From: an uncultured Saprospiraceae bacterium | GTDB taxonomy: Bacteria > Bacteroidota > Bacteroidia > Chitinophagales > Saprospiraceae | DNA: 64,000 nt | Reading direction: 5' to 3' | NCBI GenBank assembly: GCA_937981555.1 | Contig: CALJOK010000042.1 | Coordinates: forward strand, 1 to 64,000 | Shown: positions 8,484-16,113 of the stretch, in pieces | Layout of the letters: every line of letters begins with the position of its first letter | Numbering within the stretch: position 1 is the first letter of the stretch | Program-made: the position numbers and the translations under genes | The notes under the pieces: model-generated | Databases searched by the model: none | What the model saw: the letters and a program-made list of their open reading frames with translations, nothing else | Told to the model about the DNA's origin: nothing

Positions 8484-9659
8484 ATGGAAATCCTCTCAGG
8501 AGTATTAATTGCTATTGGTTTTATTCTTTTAGTATTTTTTACTAGAATCTTTACCACCTTAATTCATGAGCTTGGGCATGCTATACCTTCCTTGATCTTT
8601 ACGAAAGGAGAAGTCGCAATTCATATTGGATCTTATGGTGATGATAAAAATAGTTTTAAAATTGAATTAGGTCGGCTTAAAGCTTTTTTTAAAATTGATA
8701 TTGTAAAATGGAATATTGGACTTTGCCAACATCAACCTGCTAAAACTTATGCACAGAATATTTTGATCGTTTTGGGTGGTCCATTTTTTAGTTTATTGAT
8801 TGGAATTGTTTTACTCTATTTATTGGATGTAAAAACTTGGAGCGATGGAATTACTTTTGTTTTTGCCTTTTTTATTTTCTCTTCTGTTTGGGATTTTATT
8901 GCTAATATGGTACCTACCAAAACTCCAATCAATATGTATGATGGATCCGTTATTTACAATGATGGATTTCAATTGGTTCAGTTAATGAACGAAAGAAAAA
9001 TGCCACCAAGTTATTTTGAAGGAGTTGATTTTCTTAATGAAAAAAAATATGACTTGGCAGTTAACTCTTTTCAAAAAGTAATCAAGACTGGACATGACAA
9101 AAAAGAAGTTCTTCTTCTTCTTGTTTCCTCTTTTATCGGAGACAAAAAATATTCTAAAGCATTAGAAATAATGTTAAATCTTTTTGAAAAAAAACAATTA
9201 GAAGTTTCTGATTATCCAATGCTTGGAAATCTTTACATGGAAATAGATGAATATACAAAGTCAATAAAATTTTATAATCTATTCTTATTCAAATATTTTA
9301 ATAATTCAACAATATTAAATAATCGAGGATATTGCTTTTTGCAAATTGGAGAATATGAAAAAGCTATCCATGATTTAAACTCTGCCATAATTCACGACCC
9401 ACAATGCGCATATGCTTACAATAATCGAGGTCTTGCAAAAGTTCGTTTGGGACAAATAGGTGAAGCTCTTATCGACATTGAAAAATCAAAATCGTTGGAC
9501 GATTCCAATGCTCATGTTTTTCTACATCTCGGATATTATTTTCAAAAAATAAATGAAATAGGAAAAGCACATGAGCATTTCCAAAAAGCAAAAGATATGG
9601 AAATTGATTTTCATGGAATTGATTATTTGATTGAAACGACGAGGGAAAATGATTTCTAA
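8484..9659 (+). CDS. M50-like membrane metalloprotease domain fused to TPR repeats
   Basis: A 391-residue protein. Residues 1-160 are membrane-embedded with the zinc motif HELGH at 28-32 inside the first helix, a GGPFFSLLIG segment and a second metal motif around MYDG near residue 152, the arrangement of site-2-protease (M50) families. From about 170 to 385 it has tandem TPR-like helices (NNRGYCFLQIGEYEKAIHDLNSAI, then AYNNRGLAKVRLGQIGEAL). The TPR part would sit in the cytosol or periplasm and could recruit a substrate. No PDZ domain is seen. It is monocistronic; the substrate is unknown. Confidence 0.8.
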   Translation: MEILSGVLIAIGFILLVFFTRIFTTLIHELGHAIPSLIFTKGEVAIHIGSYGDDKNSFKIELGRLKAFFKIDIVKWNIGLCQHQPAKTYAQNILIVLGGPFFSLLIGIVLLYLLDVKTWSDGITFVFAFFIFSSVWDFIANMVPTKTPINMYDGSVIYNDGFQLVQLMNERKMPPSYFEGVDFLNEKKYDLAVNSFQKVIKTGHDKKEVLLLLVSSFIGDKKYSKALEIMLNLFEKKQLEVSDYPMLGNLYMEIDEYTKSIKFYNLFLFKYFNNSTILNNRGYCFLQIGEYEKAIHDLNSAIIHDPQCAYAYNNRGLAKVRLGQIGEALIDIEKSKSLDDSNAHVFLHLGYYFQKINEIGKAHEHFQKAKDMEIDFHGIDYLIETTRENDF

Positions 9660-9694
9660 AAGAAGATAGAAGCAAGATCTCTAAAATAATAAAT

Positions 9695-10285
9695 ATGACT
9701 CACGAACTACCCGTTCTTCTAAAAAAAATAAAGGCCTGCAAAATCTGTGAGTCCAATTTATCGCATGGCGCAAACCCTGTTTTGACAGCTGCACAAGATT
9801 CAAAAATCGTAGTCATAGGTCAAGCACCTGGCATGAGAGTTCATTTGAGCAATCAACCTTGGGCAGATAAAAGTGGTGAACGACTCATTCAATGGTTAGG
9901 CATTGATCGCGAAACTTTTTACGATACTTCCAAGTTTGCCATCATTCCGATGGGTTTTTGTTATCCTGGAAAAAATCCAAAAGGAGGTGATTTACCCCCT
10001 CGAAAAGAGTGCGCTCCAGAATGGCACCCACCACTTTTTGATCAACTAAAAAATGTAAAATTAACTTTGCTTATTGGTGCTTATGCACAGAAATATTATT
10101 TAGGAAAAAAAGGAAAAAAGAACTTAACGGAAACCGTAATGCACTTCGAAGAATACTTACCAGAGTATTTTCCAATTGTCCATCCATCCCCCTTAAATTT
10201 TCGATGGCAGAAAAATAATCCTTGGTTTGAAAAAGATGTAATTGGAGTGTTACAAAAAACGGTTCACGATATTGTTAATACGTAG
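9695..10285 (+). CDS. Uracil-DNA glycosylase superfamily protein, Fe-S (family 4-like)
   Basis: A 196-residue glycosylase-fold protein for base excision repair. Motif A is GQAPG (42-46) and motif B the HPSPLN segment near 165. Cysteines C15, C18, C89 and C106 follow the C-x2-C ... C-x16-C spacing of the [4Fe-4S] family 4 enzymes. This subgroup is often annotated only as 'uracil-DNA glycosylase family protein', and the true base specificity is uncertain. It starts 35 bp after the M50-TPR gene. Its stop is followed at once by a long inverted repeat. Confidence 0.88.
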   Translation: MTHELPVLLKKIKACKICESNLSHGANPVLTAAQDSKIVVIGQAPGMRVHLSNQPWADKSGERLIQWLGIDRETFYDTSKFAIIPMGFCYPGKNPKGGDLPPRKECAPEWHPPLFDQLKNVKLTLLIGAYAQKYYLGKKGKKNLTETVMHFEEYLPEYFPIVHPSPLNFRWQKNNPWFEKDVIGVLQKTVHDIVNT

Positions 10286-10431
10286 GGGCAATCCCTTGTG
10301 GTTGCCCAACACATCGGGGACAACCACACATTTGATCACCCTGTTAAAAAAACACTTGTTAGGAAATCACATATTATAAAATCACAAAATGGCACCCACC
10401 GTGCTGGGCAACCACAAGGGATTGCCCCTAC
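10282..10431. repeat. Inverted repeat with 27-bp perfect arms, 96-bp interior
   Basis: Arms 10282-10308 and 10405-10431 are exact reverse complements (the left begins GTAGGGGCAATCCC). They are much richer in G+C than the flanks. The left arm overlaps the stop region of the glycosylase gene and the right arm ends 8 bp before the start of the next gene on the same strand. The interior has no credible gene. This looks like a mobile or amplified intergenic palindrome, not a terminator. Confidence 0.9.
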
Positions 10432-10439
10432 AAAATACA

Positions 10440-11864
10440 ATGAAAAAAATACCAACAAAAGGACTCACCGAAACAGAATTATTCGCAGAAATGAACGCCT
10501 TACGCAAAGACGATTTAAACTGGCGAAATGGTAGAAATTTCGCCTACGTTTACTATCCTGGCGAAGAAATTTTAAGCGTCGTCAAGAAAGCTTATCAATT
10601 ATTCTTTTCAGAAAACGCACTCAATCCTTCCGCATTTCCAAGTTTGAGAAATATGGAAAATGATGTCGTTTCGATGTGTGCTAGTTTATTTCATGGCGAT
10701 GAAGATGTAGTGGGAAGTCTCACTACAGGTGGAACAGAAAGTATTTTGATGGCAGTAAAAACAGCAAGAGAATGGGGCAAGAAAAATAAAAACCTAACTG
10801 GTACTCCTGAAATAATTTTGCCTTCAACGGCACATCCCGCCTTCTTCAAAGCAGCTCATTATTTCAATGTAAATATATTGTTATGTCCCGTAGAACAAGA
10901 CTTTCGAGTTGATGCGCAGAAAATGGAAAAATTAATTTCAGAAAACACCGTCCTCCTGGTCGGCTCTGCGCCTTCCTACCCTCAAGGTGTTGTTGACCCA
11001 ATCGAAGCACTTGGCCAAATTGCCAAGAAACGCAACTTACTTTTTCATGTAGATGCATGTATCGGAGGTTTTATTTTACCTTTCTTACAACAGTTAGATC
11101 ATAAAATTCCTGCGTTCGATTTCTCCGTCGAAGGAGTCACATCAATTTCTGCTGACATTCACAAATACGGTTATGCTGCCAAAGGTGCGTCTGTTATTTT
11201 ACATAAAAACTCAAATTTGCGGAAGCATCAATTTTATACCTACACCAAATGGACAGGTGGAATCTATGCTTCTCCAACTATGACTGGAACTCGTCCAGGT
11301 GGTGCAATTGCAGCAGCTTATGCTGCATTAAAATTCGTGGGAAATGATGGCTATTTAAAACTCGCAAAGTCTTGCATGGACACCACAGAAAAATTACAAA
11401 ATGCCATTCGAGAAATTCCTGAGTTAGATATTTTGACTACGCCTGACGCTACCCTTTTTGCGATCACTTCTGATAGTTTAGATATATACGAGGTCGGTGA
11501 TGAAATGGGAATTTTAGGATGGCAAATTGATCGTCAGCAGATGCCGCCAAGTTTGCATTTCTCCATCAATCCTGCTCATGAAAAAGTGATCGATCAAACC
11601 ATTGAAGATTTAAAAATTGCGGTGCAAAAAGCGAAGAAATTATCGCTCAATAAAGTAGGGAAAAATGTCCAACTACAAGCCATCAAAACGATGCAGCGAA
11701 TGTTACCTCAATCTCTTTTTGAAAAAATAAAACAACTGGCAGCAAAACATTCTGACGTCGGTGGAAAGCGTTCGGCAGCGATGTATGGAATGATTGGAGA
11801 GTTGCAAGGTAAAGGAGACTTGGATGATATGATAAAAGATTTTTTAGATAAGATGATGAAATAG
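10440..11864 (+). CDS. PLP-dependent decarboxylase/lyase, sphingosine-1-phosphate lyase-like
   Basis: A 474-residue fold-type I PLP enzyme of the group II decarboxylase superfamily. The cofactor signatures are TGGTESILMAVK (phosphate-binding), HVDACIGGF (Asp against the pyridine N) and SADIHKYGYAAKG with the Schiff-base Lys near residue 241. The C-terminal tail and overall pattern are closer to sphingosine-1-phosphate lyases than to glutamate decarboxylases. Bacteroidota make sphingolipids, so a sphingoid-phosphate substrate is plausible but unproven. I start at ATG 10440; an in-frame ATG at 10389 lies inside the inverted repeat and would add 17 residues encoded by the repeat. Confidence 0.87.
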   Translation: MKKIPTKGLTETELFAEMNALRKDDLNWRNGRNFAYVYYPGEEILSVVKKAYQLFFSENALNPSAFPSLRNMENDVVSMCASLFHGDEDVVGSLTTGGTESILMAVKTAREWGKKNKNLTGTPEIILPSTAHPAFFKAAHYFNVNILLCPVEQDFRVDAQKMEKLISENTVLLVGSAPSYPQGVVDPIEALGQIAKKRNLLFHVDACIGGFILPFLQQLDHKIPAFDFSVEGVTSISADIHKYGYAAKGASVILHKNSNLRKHQFYTYTKWTGGIYASPTMTGTRPGGAIAAAYAALKFVGNDGYLKLAKSCMDTTEKLQNAIREIPELDILTTPDATLFAITSDSLDIYEVGDEMGILGWQIDRQQMPPSLHFSINPAHEKVIDQTIEDLKIAVQKAKKLSLNKVGKNVQLQAIKTMQRMLPQSLFEKIKQLAAKHSDVGGKRSAAMYGMIGELQGKGDLDDMIKDFLDKMMK

Positions 11865-11941
11865 TTCACAGTAGGACGACTCTCCAAGTCGTTTAACTTC
11901 CAATAATTTTATAACGACTCGAAGAGTCGTCCTACGGTGAA
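11865..11941. repeat. Inverted repeat with 29-bp arms that supplies a stop codon
   Basis: Arms 11865-11893 and 11913-11941 pair over 26 of 29 positions (core GTAGGACGACTC). The left arm starts right after the stop of the PLP enzyme gene. The right arm contains the last codons (Asp-Ser-Pro) and the TAG stop of the leftward gene ending at 11932. There is no U-tract. Confidence 0.85.
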
Positions 11942-13014
11942 TCTTCTATTTCTAATTCATCAAAATAAATCAAACTCTGCTTAAATTCTTTTTTCAACAA
12001 CAACTGAATATTCGTCAAAACAATCTCTCCCATGTTTCGGCATTTCATAAACACTTCGTTTTTATGATGAGCCGAAAGATCCTTTTTCAACAACTCCACT
12101 TTTTCTGGAAATGAAATTTCATCTTCCACCATCACCTCAAAAAGATCATTCAGTCTAGTCCGTTCAGCCTTCGCTCGAACAGCAATTAAGCTACGCTCCT
12201 CCATCTGATATTGCGCCACAACTTCAGGTCCCATGTGCTGAATACCTAGAAAAATAATCGGATTATTTTCTTTAAAATATTGTGGCATATAAAAACTTTT
12301 TCGTCCCTCATAACTTTGTTGATCAAAATCTATCGCTCGAATTCGATATTGTGAACCTTCAATATCAGGCGTAATATCTACCACAAAATTATACGATCGC
12401 ATATCACCTAACAGTCTCACAAAACATCTTTCATTAAACTTGATAAACTCTTTGGCGATTCTCGTTTTATTAAAAAGCGATTCATCCAAATTATTTTTCA
12501 TAAAATCATCTCCTGGAATTCCAGCCACATGTTCCTCTATCAAAGTTTCGCCATCGACAAAATACTGAATCGAATTTGGCGATAAAAGATACTCCAATTC
12601 TAATCCATAAATCCGAGAAGCATCCGCTCTTTTTACATAAAAATGATCGTAATTATCATTGAATCGATTAATGATTCTAACTCGAAATGGTTTACTGTTT
12701 CCGAAGGTGCAATAATCAATTCGTGCAACGGAAAGGTGTTCCATTACATTCATGTCTCCATCCGTTTTCAACAAAGCATAAATCTCTCGCATGGCCTTGT
12801 GCAACTCCCTAGAATCCGATTCACTATAATAAACAGTTTGCCAAAACGTATCGTTATCCTCATTATCCATCAAAGGAACGGCAGTCGTAAATCGTAGCAT
12901 ATCTTCGTATTGCAAAGGCAAATCAATATTTCGATTGTAAGCTTGCAAGTATACATTCAACTCTTTCTGAACTTGAAAAGAGACTTTCTTTTTTGAAGGT
13001 TTATTACCTTTCAT
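11932..13014 (-). CDS. Uncharacterised protein with protein-kinase/APH-like active-site pattern
   Basis: A 360-residue soluble protein without signal peptide. I know no family name for it. The middle reads like a divergent kinase fold: FYVKRAD with K128 (beta-3 Lys position), LELEYLL with E139/E141 (helix C Glu), a hinge-like TLIEEHVAGIPGDDF (about 158-171), a catalytic loop GDMRSYNF with D204 and N209, and IDFDQQ with D229 and D231 (DFG/DFD position). The usual His before the catalytic Asp is replaced by Gly. The N- and C-terminal parts (1-90 and 270-360) are charged and helical. It has no operon partners. Its C-terminal three residues are encoded by an inverted repeat arm. The kinase reading is by eye. 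Confidence 0.75.
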   Translation of the reverse strand: MKGNKPSKKKVSFQVQKELNVYLQAYNRNIDLPLQYEDMLRFTTAVPLMDNEDNDTFWQTVYYSESDSRELHKAMREIYALLKTDGDMNVMEHLSVARIDYCTFGNSKPFRVRIINRFNDNYDHFYVKRADASRIYGLELEYLLSPNSIQYFVDGETLIEEHVAGIPGDDFMKNNLDESLFNKTRIAKEFIKFNERCFVRLLGDMRSYNFVVDITPDIEGSQYRIRAIDFDQQSYEGRKSFYMPQYFKENNPIIFLGIQHMGPEVVAQYQMEERSLIAVRAKAERTRLNDLFEVMVEDEISFPEKVELLKKDLSAHHKNEVFMKCRNMGEIVLTNIQLLLKKEFKQSLIYFDELEIEDSP

Positions 13015-13081
13015 TTTTAGATTTTTTTGAAAACAAAATTAAGCTTAATTTTAAGAAATTTTTCAACAAAAAATATTTACG

Positions 13082-14974
13082 ATGAACAAGTTTATAACAC
13101 TTCTTACTATAATTTTTATTGGCCTCTTTTTATCTCCAACAACCAAAGGTCAATCGCTACTTTGGGAAATTTCTGGAAATGGGTTGGAGAAATCTTCCTA
13201 TTTGTTTGGAACAGTTCATCTTAGTGATCAACGAGTTTTTAACTTTAATGATTCTGTTTTCGCAAAAATTGATGAGTGCGATGCTTTTACCATGGAGATC
13301 GAAGCGACTCCTGAGAATATGAAAGAGATTGGAAATAGTATTTTTTTGGAGGATGGCAAAACGATAGATCAAATGCTTTCCACAGAAGATTACGCTAATC
13401 TAAAAATATTCTTCAAAAATAAATTAGATTTAAATTTAGATGGATTGAAGATTTTCACCCCAATGTCGATTGTTTCTATGACCACCTCGAAATTAGTAAA
13501 AAGTGATATGAATACTTTTGTGGATAATTTCCTCTATCAATATGCTCAAAGCAAAAACAAAAAAACATTTAGCGTTGAACCACTTCAACTCCAAATTGAT
13601 TTGATGAAAAATGTACCTGCCGAATATTTACTTGACGTTGCCAACGAGTGGGACACCTATCAAGGCATCACCGATAATTTGATTGCTGCATATGCCAAAG
13701 AAGATATGGAAGCTTTGATAAAAATCATGTTTAGCGATAGCGGTTTTAAAAAAATGGAAGATGAATTTATTTGGGATCGAAATATTACCATGGCTGATTC
13801 AATTGATCTTTTTGTCAATCGTCAATCTACATTTGTTGCTATCGGAACTGGGCACTTACCCTTAAAAGGTGGTGTAATTGATTTGTTGAGAAAGAAAGGA
13901 TATGAGGTGAATCCTATTATTGCTGCGAAGACTTTAGCTTTGCCTGAGATTAAGCAAAATGAAGATTGGATTACTCTTGCTCCTGAGGAAGCAGGATTTT
14001 CTATTGACATGCCAAATCAACCTACCAATCAGGACATGAATCAACCTTCTGCGATTGGAGATTTAAAAATTAATATGTTGATGTGTGAGCCAATTAATGA
14101 CAAAAATGGTAATTATTATATTGTAGCAACCACGGATTATCCAATAGAAATGGTTAATTCCACCACTATGACTCCTGCGGAAATTATTAATTTTTATGAT
14201 ACTGTTTTAGAAGGTGGGAGGACTAATGTAAAGGGAATCTTAATCAAAGAAGGAGAAATAAAATTAGATTCATTTCTTGTCAAAACTGTGGATGTCAAAA
14301 CTCAAGATGGAGCATTAAATATACGTTTTGCAACTCTCCTCCTTAAAAACCGAATGTATATGTTACAAGTTTTAACAGAAAATTCTTTGGAAAACAATAA
14401 GGGTTTAGAACGGTTTTTTAAATCGTTTAACTTAAAAAATTATAGCTCAGATGAAACTTATACACCTAAAGAACCAATTGTAAAAGAATGGAATATTTTA
14501 GAATCTACAGAAGGTAATTTCTCCATGATGATGTTTGGGAAACCTAAAATTACTACAAATACAATACAAACGGAATTTGGTATAACGACTATGAATTTTT
14601 ATATGACAGATATTTTGGACAGTTTAAATAATGAACTGATTTACTATGCGCAATATTCGGATTTCCCAAAAGAACATAATTCTGATTCCATGTCAACAGA
14701 AAGTTTACTAGAATTTTATGATGCTACTTTGAATAAACCACTTGAAAACGGAAAAGGAAAGTTATTAAATAAAAGGATGATAGAAATAGATGGTAAACCT
14801 GCACAAAGAAGCCAATTTCTTATTTTCCAAGGAGATATAACGGTTAAGATTCATGCCCTTATTTTTCTTTATAAAAATAGATTATATTTTCTACAACATG
14901 GAACAGTTGGAAAAGAAGCAACGAATGAAGAAATCGAATACTTCCTCAATTCCTTCAAAATACTAAAAGAATAA
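13082..14974 (+). CDS. Exported TraB/GumN-family protein with duplicated C-terminal domain
   Basis: A 630-residue exported protein with a signal peptide (MNKFITLLTIIFIGLFLSP...). Residues about 25-285 are a TraB/GumN domain: LLWEISGNG, YLFGTVHLSD near the start and the second metal/active motif GTGHLPLKGG near its end, a family suspected to be metal-dependent peptidases or haem/pheromone binders. After it, two ~160-residue segments (about 295-455 and 465-625) share a pattern: Trp near the start, a FSIxMPxxP or FSMMMFGKP element, a YYIVA/YYAQY strand and a final LxRFFxSF/IEYFLNSFK helix. They look like tandem copies of one unnamed domain. Function unknown. Confidence 0.85.
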   Translation: MNKFITLLTIIFIGLFLSPTTKGQSLLWEISGNGLEKSSYLFGTVHLSDQRVFNFNDSVFAKIDECDAFTMEIEATPENMKEIGNSIFLEDGKTIDQMLSTEDYANLKIFFKNKLDLNLDGLKIFTPMSIVSMTTSKLVKSDMNTFVDNFLYQYAQSKNKKTFSVEPLQLQIDLMKNVPAEYLLDVANEWDTYQGITDNLIAAYAKEDMEALIKIMFSDSGFKKMEDEFIWDRNITMADSIDLFVNRQSTFVAIGTGHLPLKGGVIDLLRKKGYEVNPIIAAKTLALPEIKQNEDWITLAPEEAGFSIDMPNQPTNQDMNQPSAIGDLKINMLMCEPINDKNGNYYIVATTDYPIEMVNSTTMTPAEIINFYDTVLEGGRTNVKGILIKEGEIKLDSFLVKTVDVKTQDGALNIRFATLLLKNRMYMLQVLTENSLENNKGLERFFKSFNLKNYSSDETYTPKEPIVKEWNILESTEGNFSMMMFGKPKITTNTIQTEFGITTMNFYMTDILDSLNNELIYYAQYSDFPKEHNSDSMSTESLLEFYDATLNKPLENGKGKLLNKRMIEIDGKPAQRSQFLIFQGDITVKIHALIFLYKNRLYFLQHGTVGKEATNEEIEYFLNSFKILKE

Positions 14975-15008
14975 TCCCCTGTCTACCTAAAGACATTTAC
15001 CAATCATT

Positions 15009-15059
15009 ATGATTTTGAGTTCTTTATAAATATCTAATTTGTGAAAAACTCAAAATCAT
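15009..15059 (+). repeat. Inverted repeat just upstream of the T9SS esterase start
   Basis: 13-bp perfect arms (15009-15021 and 15047-15059, core GATTTTGAGTT) with a 25-nt loop. The right arm ends 5 bp before ATG 15065. It may be the end of the TraB/GumN transcript, but no U-tract follows; as a leader hairpin it would bury the start region. Confidence 0.7.
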
Positions 15060-15064
15060 TTATT

Positions 15065-16063
15065 ATGAAAAAACATTTACTTTCTTTTTCTATTTTATTT
15101 TTTGCTTTTCACCTATTCGCTCAGCAACGAGTCGATGGTAATTTTGCCTTCCAAACTGATCCTGCAAAAAAGTATTCGATTTATATTCCTTCGAACTATG
15201 ATGCCAATACACCGCACACTTTGATGCTTGGTTTGCATCCTTTGAATACCAATCGTTGGGATGGAATATCTTGGTGTGACACTCTAATTGATTTTGCAGA
15301 GATGAATAATTTGTTACTCGTTTGTCCTGATGGTGGAATCGATGGAGCGATTGATGATGCAATTGATACTGCATTTACCACAGCTCTTTTGGACTCGATG
15401 GAAGTGTGGTATAATATTAATTTAGAGAAAGTTTATGCGATGGGATTTTCTTGGGGTGGAAAAACCGTATATACTTATGGGTTAAATAATCATGAAAGAT
15501 TTCGAGGGTTTATGCCAATTGGTGCGGCGGTAACGATTGGGGAAGTCTCAGGACTTGAACCGAATGCAGCTTGGCATCCGATGTACTTGGTACATGGTGG
15601 AAATGACTCACCCAACACCCGTTTTACTCCTTTAAAAAATGCGATGGAAAATAACGATGCTTGTGTAAATTCCATTTTGATGAGTGGCATTGGACATACG
15701 ATTGATTTCCCAAATCGAAATCAAATATTAACTGATGCATTTCAATGGATTGATAGTGTTGCTTGTGCGGAAACGACGAGTACCACTACACTATCCAACA
15801 ATGAAAAATTTCATCTTTTTCCAAATCCAGTTTCCCATAATGATCTTTTACAAGTCGAAATTCCAGATTCTTGGTTTGGCAAAATAACGATGGAAGCAAT
15901 TAACATTGATGGAAAAAGTATTAGAAAAGAAGTTTTTACTATCCCTGAAAATGGATTCAACACTTTTTCATTTTCGATAAAAAGATGCCCCGCAGGTAGT
16001 TATTTTTTATTGGTAAAAAATGAAAAAGGAGAACAGGTGAGTTTAAAATTTCAAGTAAAATAA
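15065..16063 (+). CDS. Secreted alpha/beta-hydrolase esterase with type IX sorting domain
   Basis: A 332-residue exported protein. ATG 15065 gives a standard signal peptide (MKKHLLSFSILFFAFHLFAQ); a GTG eight codons earlier is less likely. Residues 25-235 are a PHB-depolymerase/feruloyl-esterase-like hydrolase: nucleophile elbow GFSWGG with Ser near 128, acid candidate in HGGNDSP near 180, and His in GIGHTIDF near 211. The last ~80 residues form a T9SS sorting domain (HLFPNPVSHNDLLQVEI ... CPAGSYFLLV ... LKFQVK). It is probably surface-displayed or released to cleave esters; substrate unknown. Confidence 0.9.
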   Translation: MKKHLLSFSILFFAFHLFAQQRVDGNFAFQTDPAKKYSIYIPSNYDANTPHTLMLGLHPLNTNRWDGISWCDTLIDFAEMNNLLLVCPDGGIDGAIDDAIDTAFTTALLDSMEVWYNINLEKVYAMGFSWGGKTVYTYGLNNHERFRGFMPIGAAVTIGEVSGLEPNAAWHPMYLVHGGNDSPNTRFTPLKNAMENNDACVNSILMSGIGHTIDFPNRNQILTDAFQWIDSVACAETTSTTTLSNNEKFHLFPNPVSHNDLLQVEIPDSWFGKITMEAINIDGKSIRKEVFTIPENGFNTFSFSIKRCPAGSYFLLVKNEKGEQVSLKFQVK

Positions 16064-16103
16064 AGTTCTTCCCCTGCCTTGATAGGTAGGGGAAGAACTT
16101 TTC
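16062..16103. terminator. Bidirectional terminator between convergent genes
   Basis: An 18-bp stem with one G-U pair (16062-16079 with 16084-16101) and a 4-nt loop, rich in G+C (CCCCTGCC/GGTAGGGG), with flanking A and T runs. It separates the esterase gene from the leftward beta-lactamase-fold gene. Confidence 0.85.
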
Positions 16104-16113
16104 GATTACTCAG

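Noticed and set aside
10298-10534. 78-codon open frame starting in the 10282-10431 inverted repeat
   Set aside because: It runs through the repeat and then out of frame over the PLP enzyme start; composition is low-complexity and there is no family.
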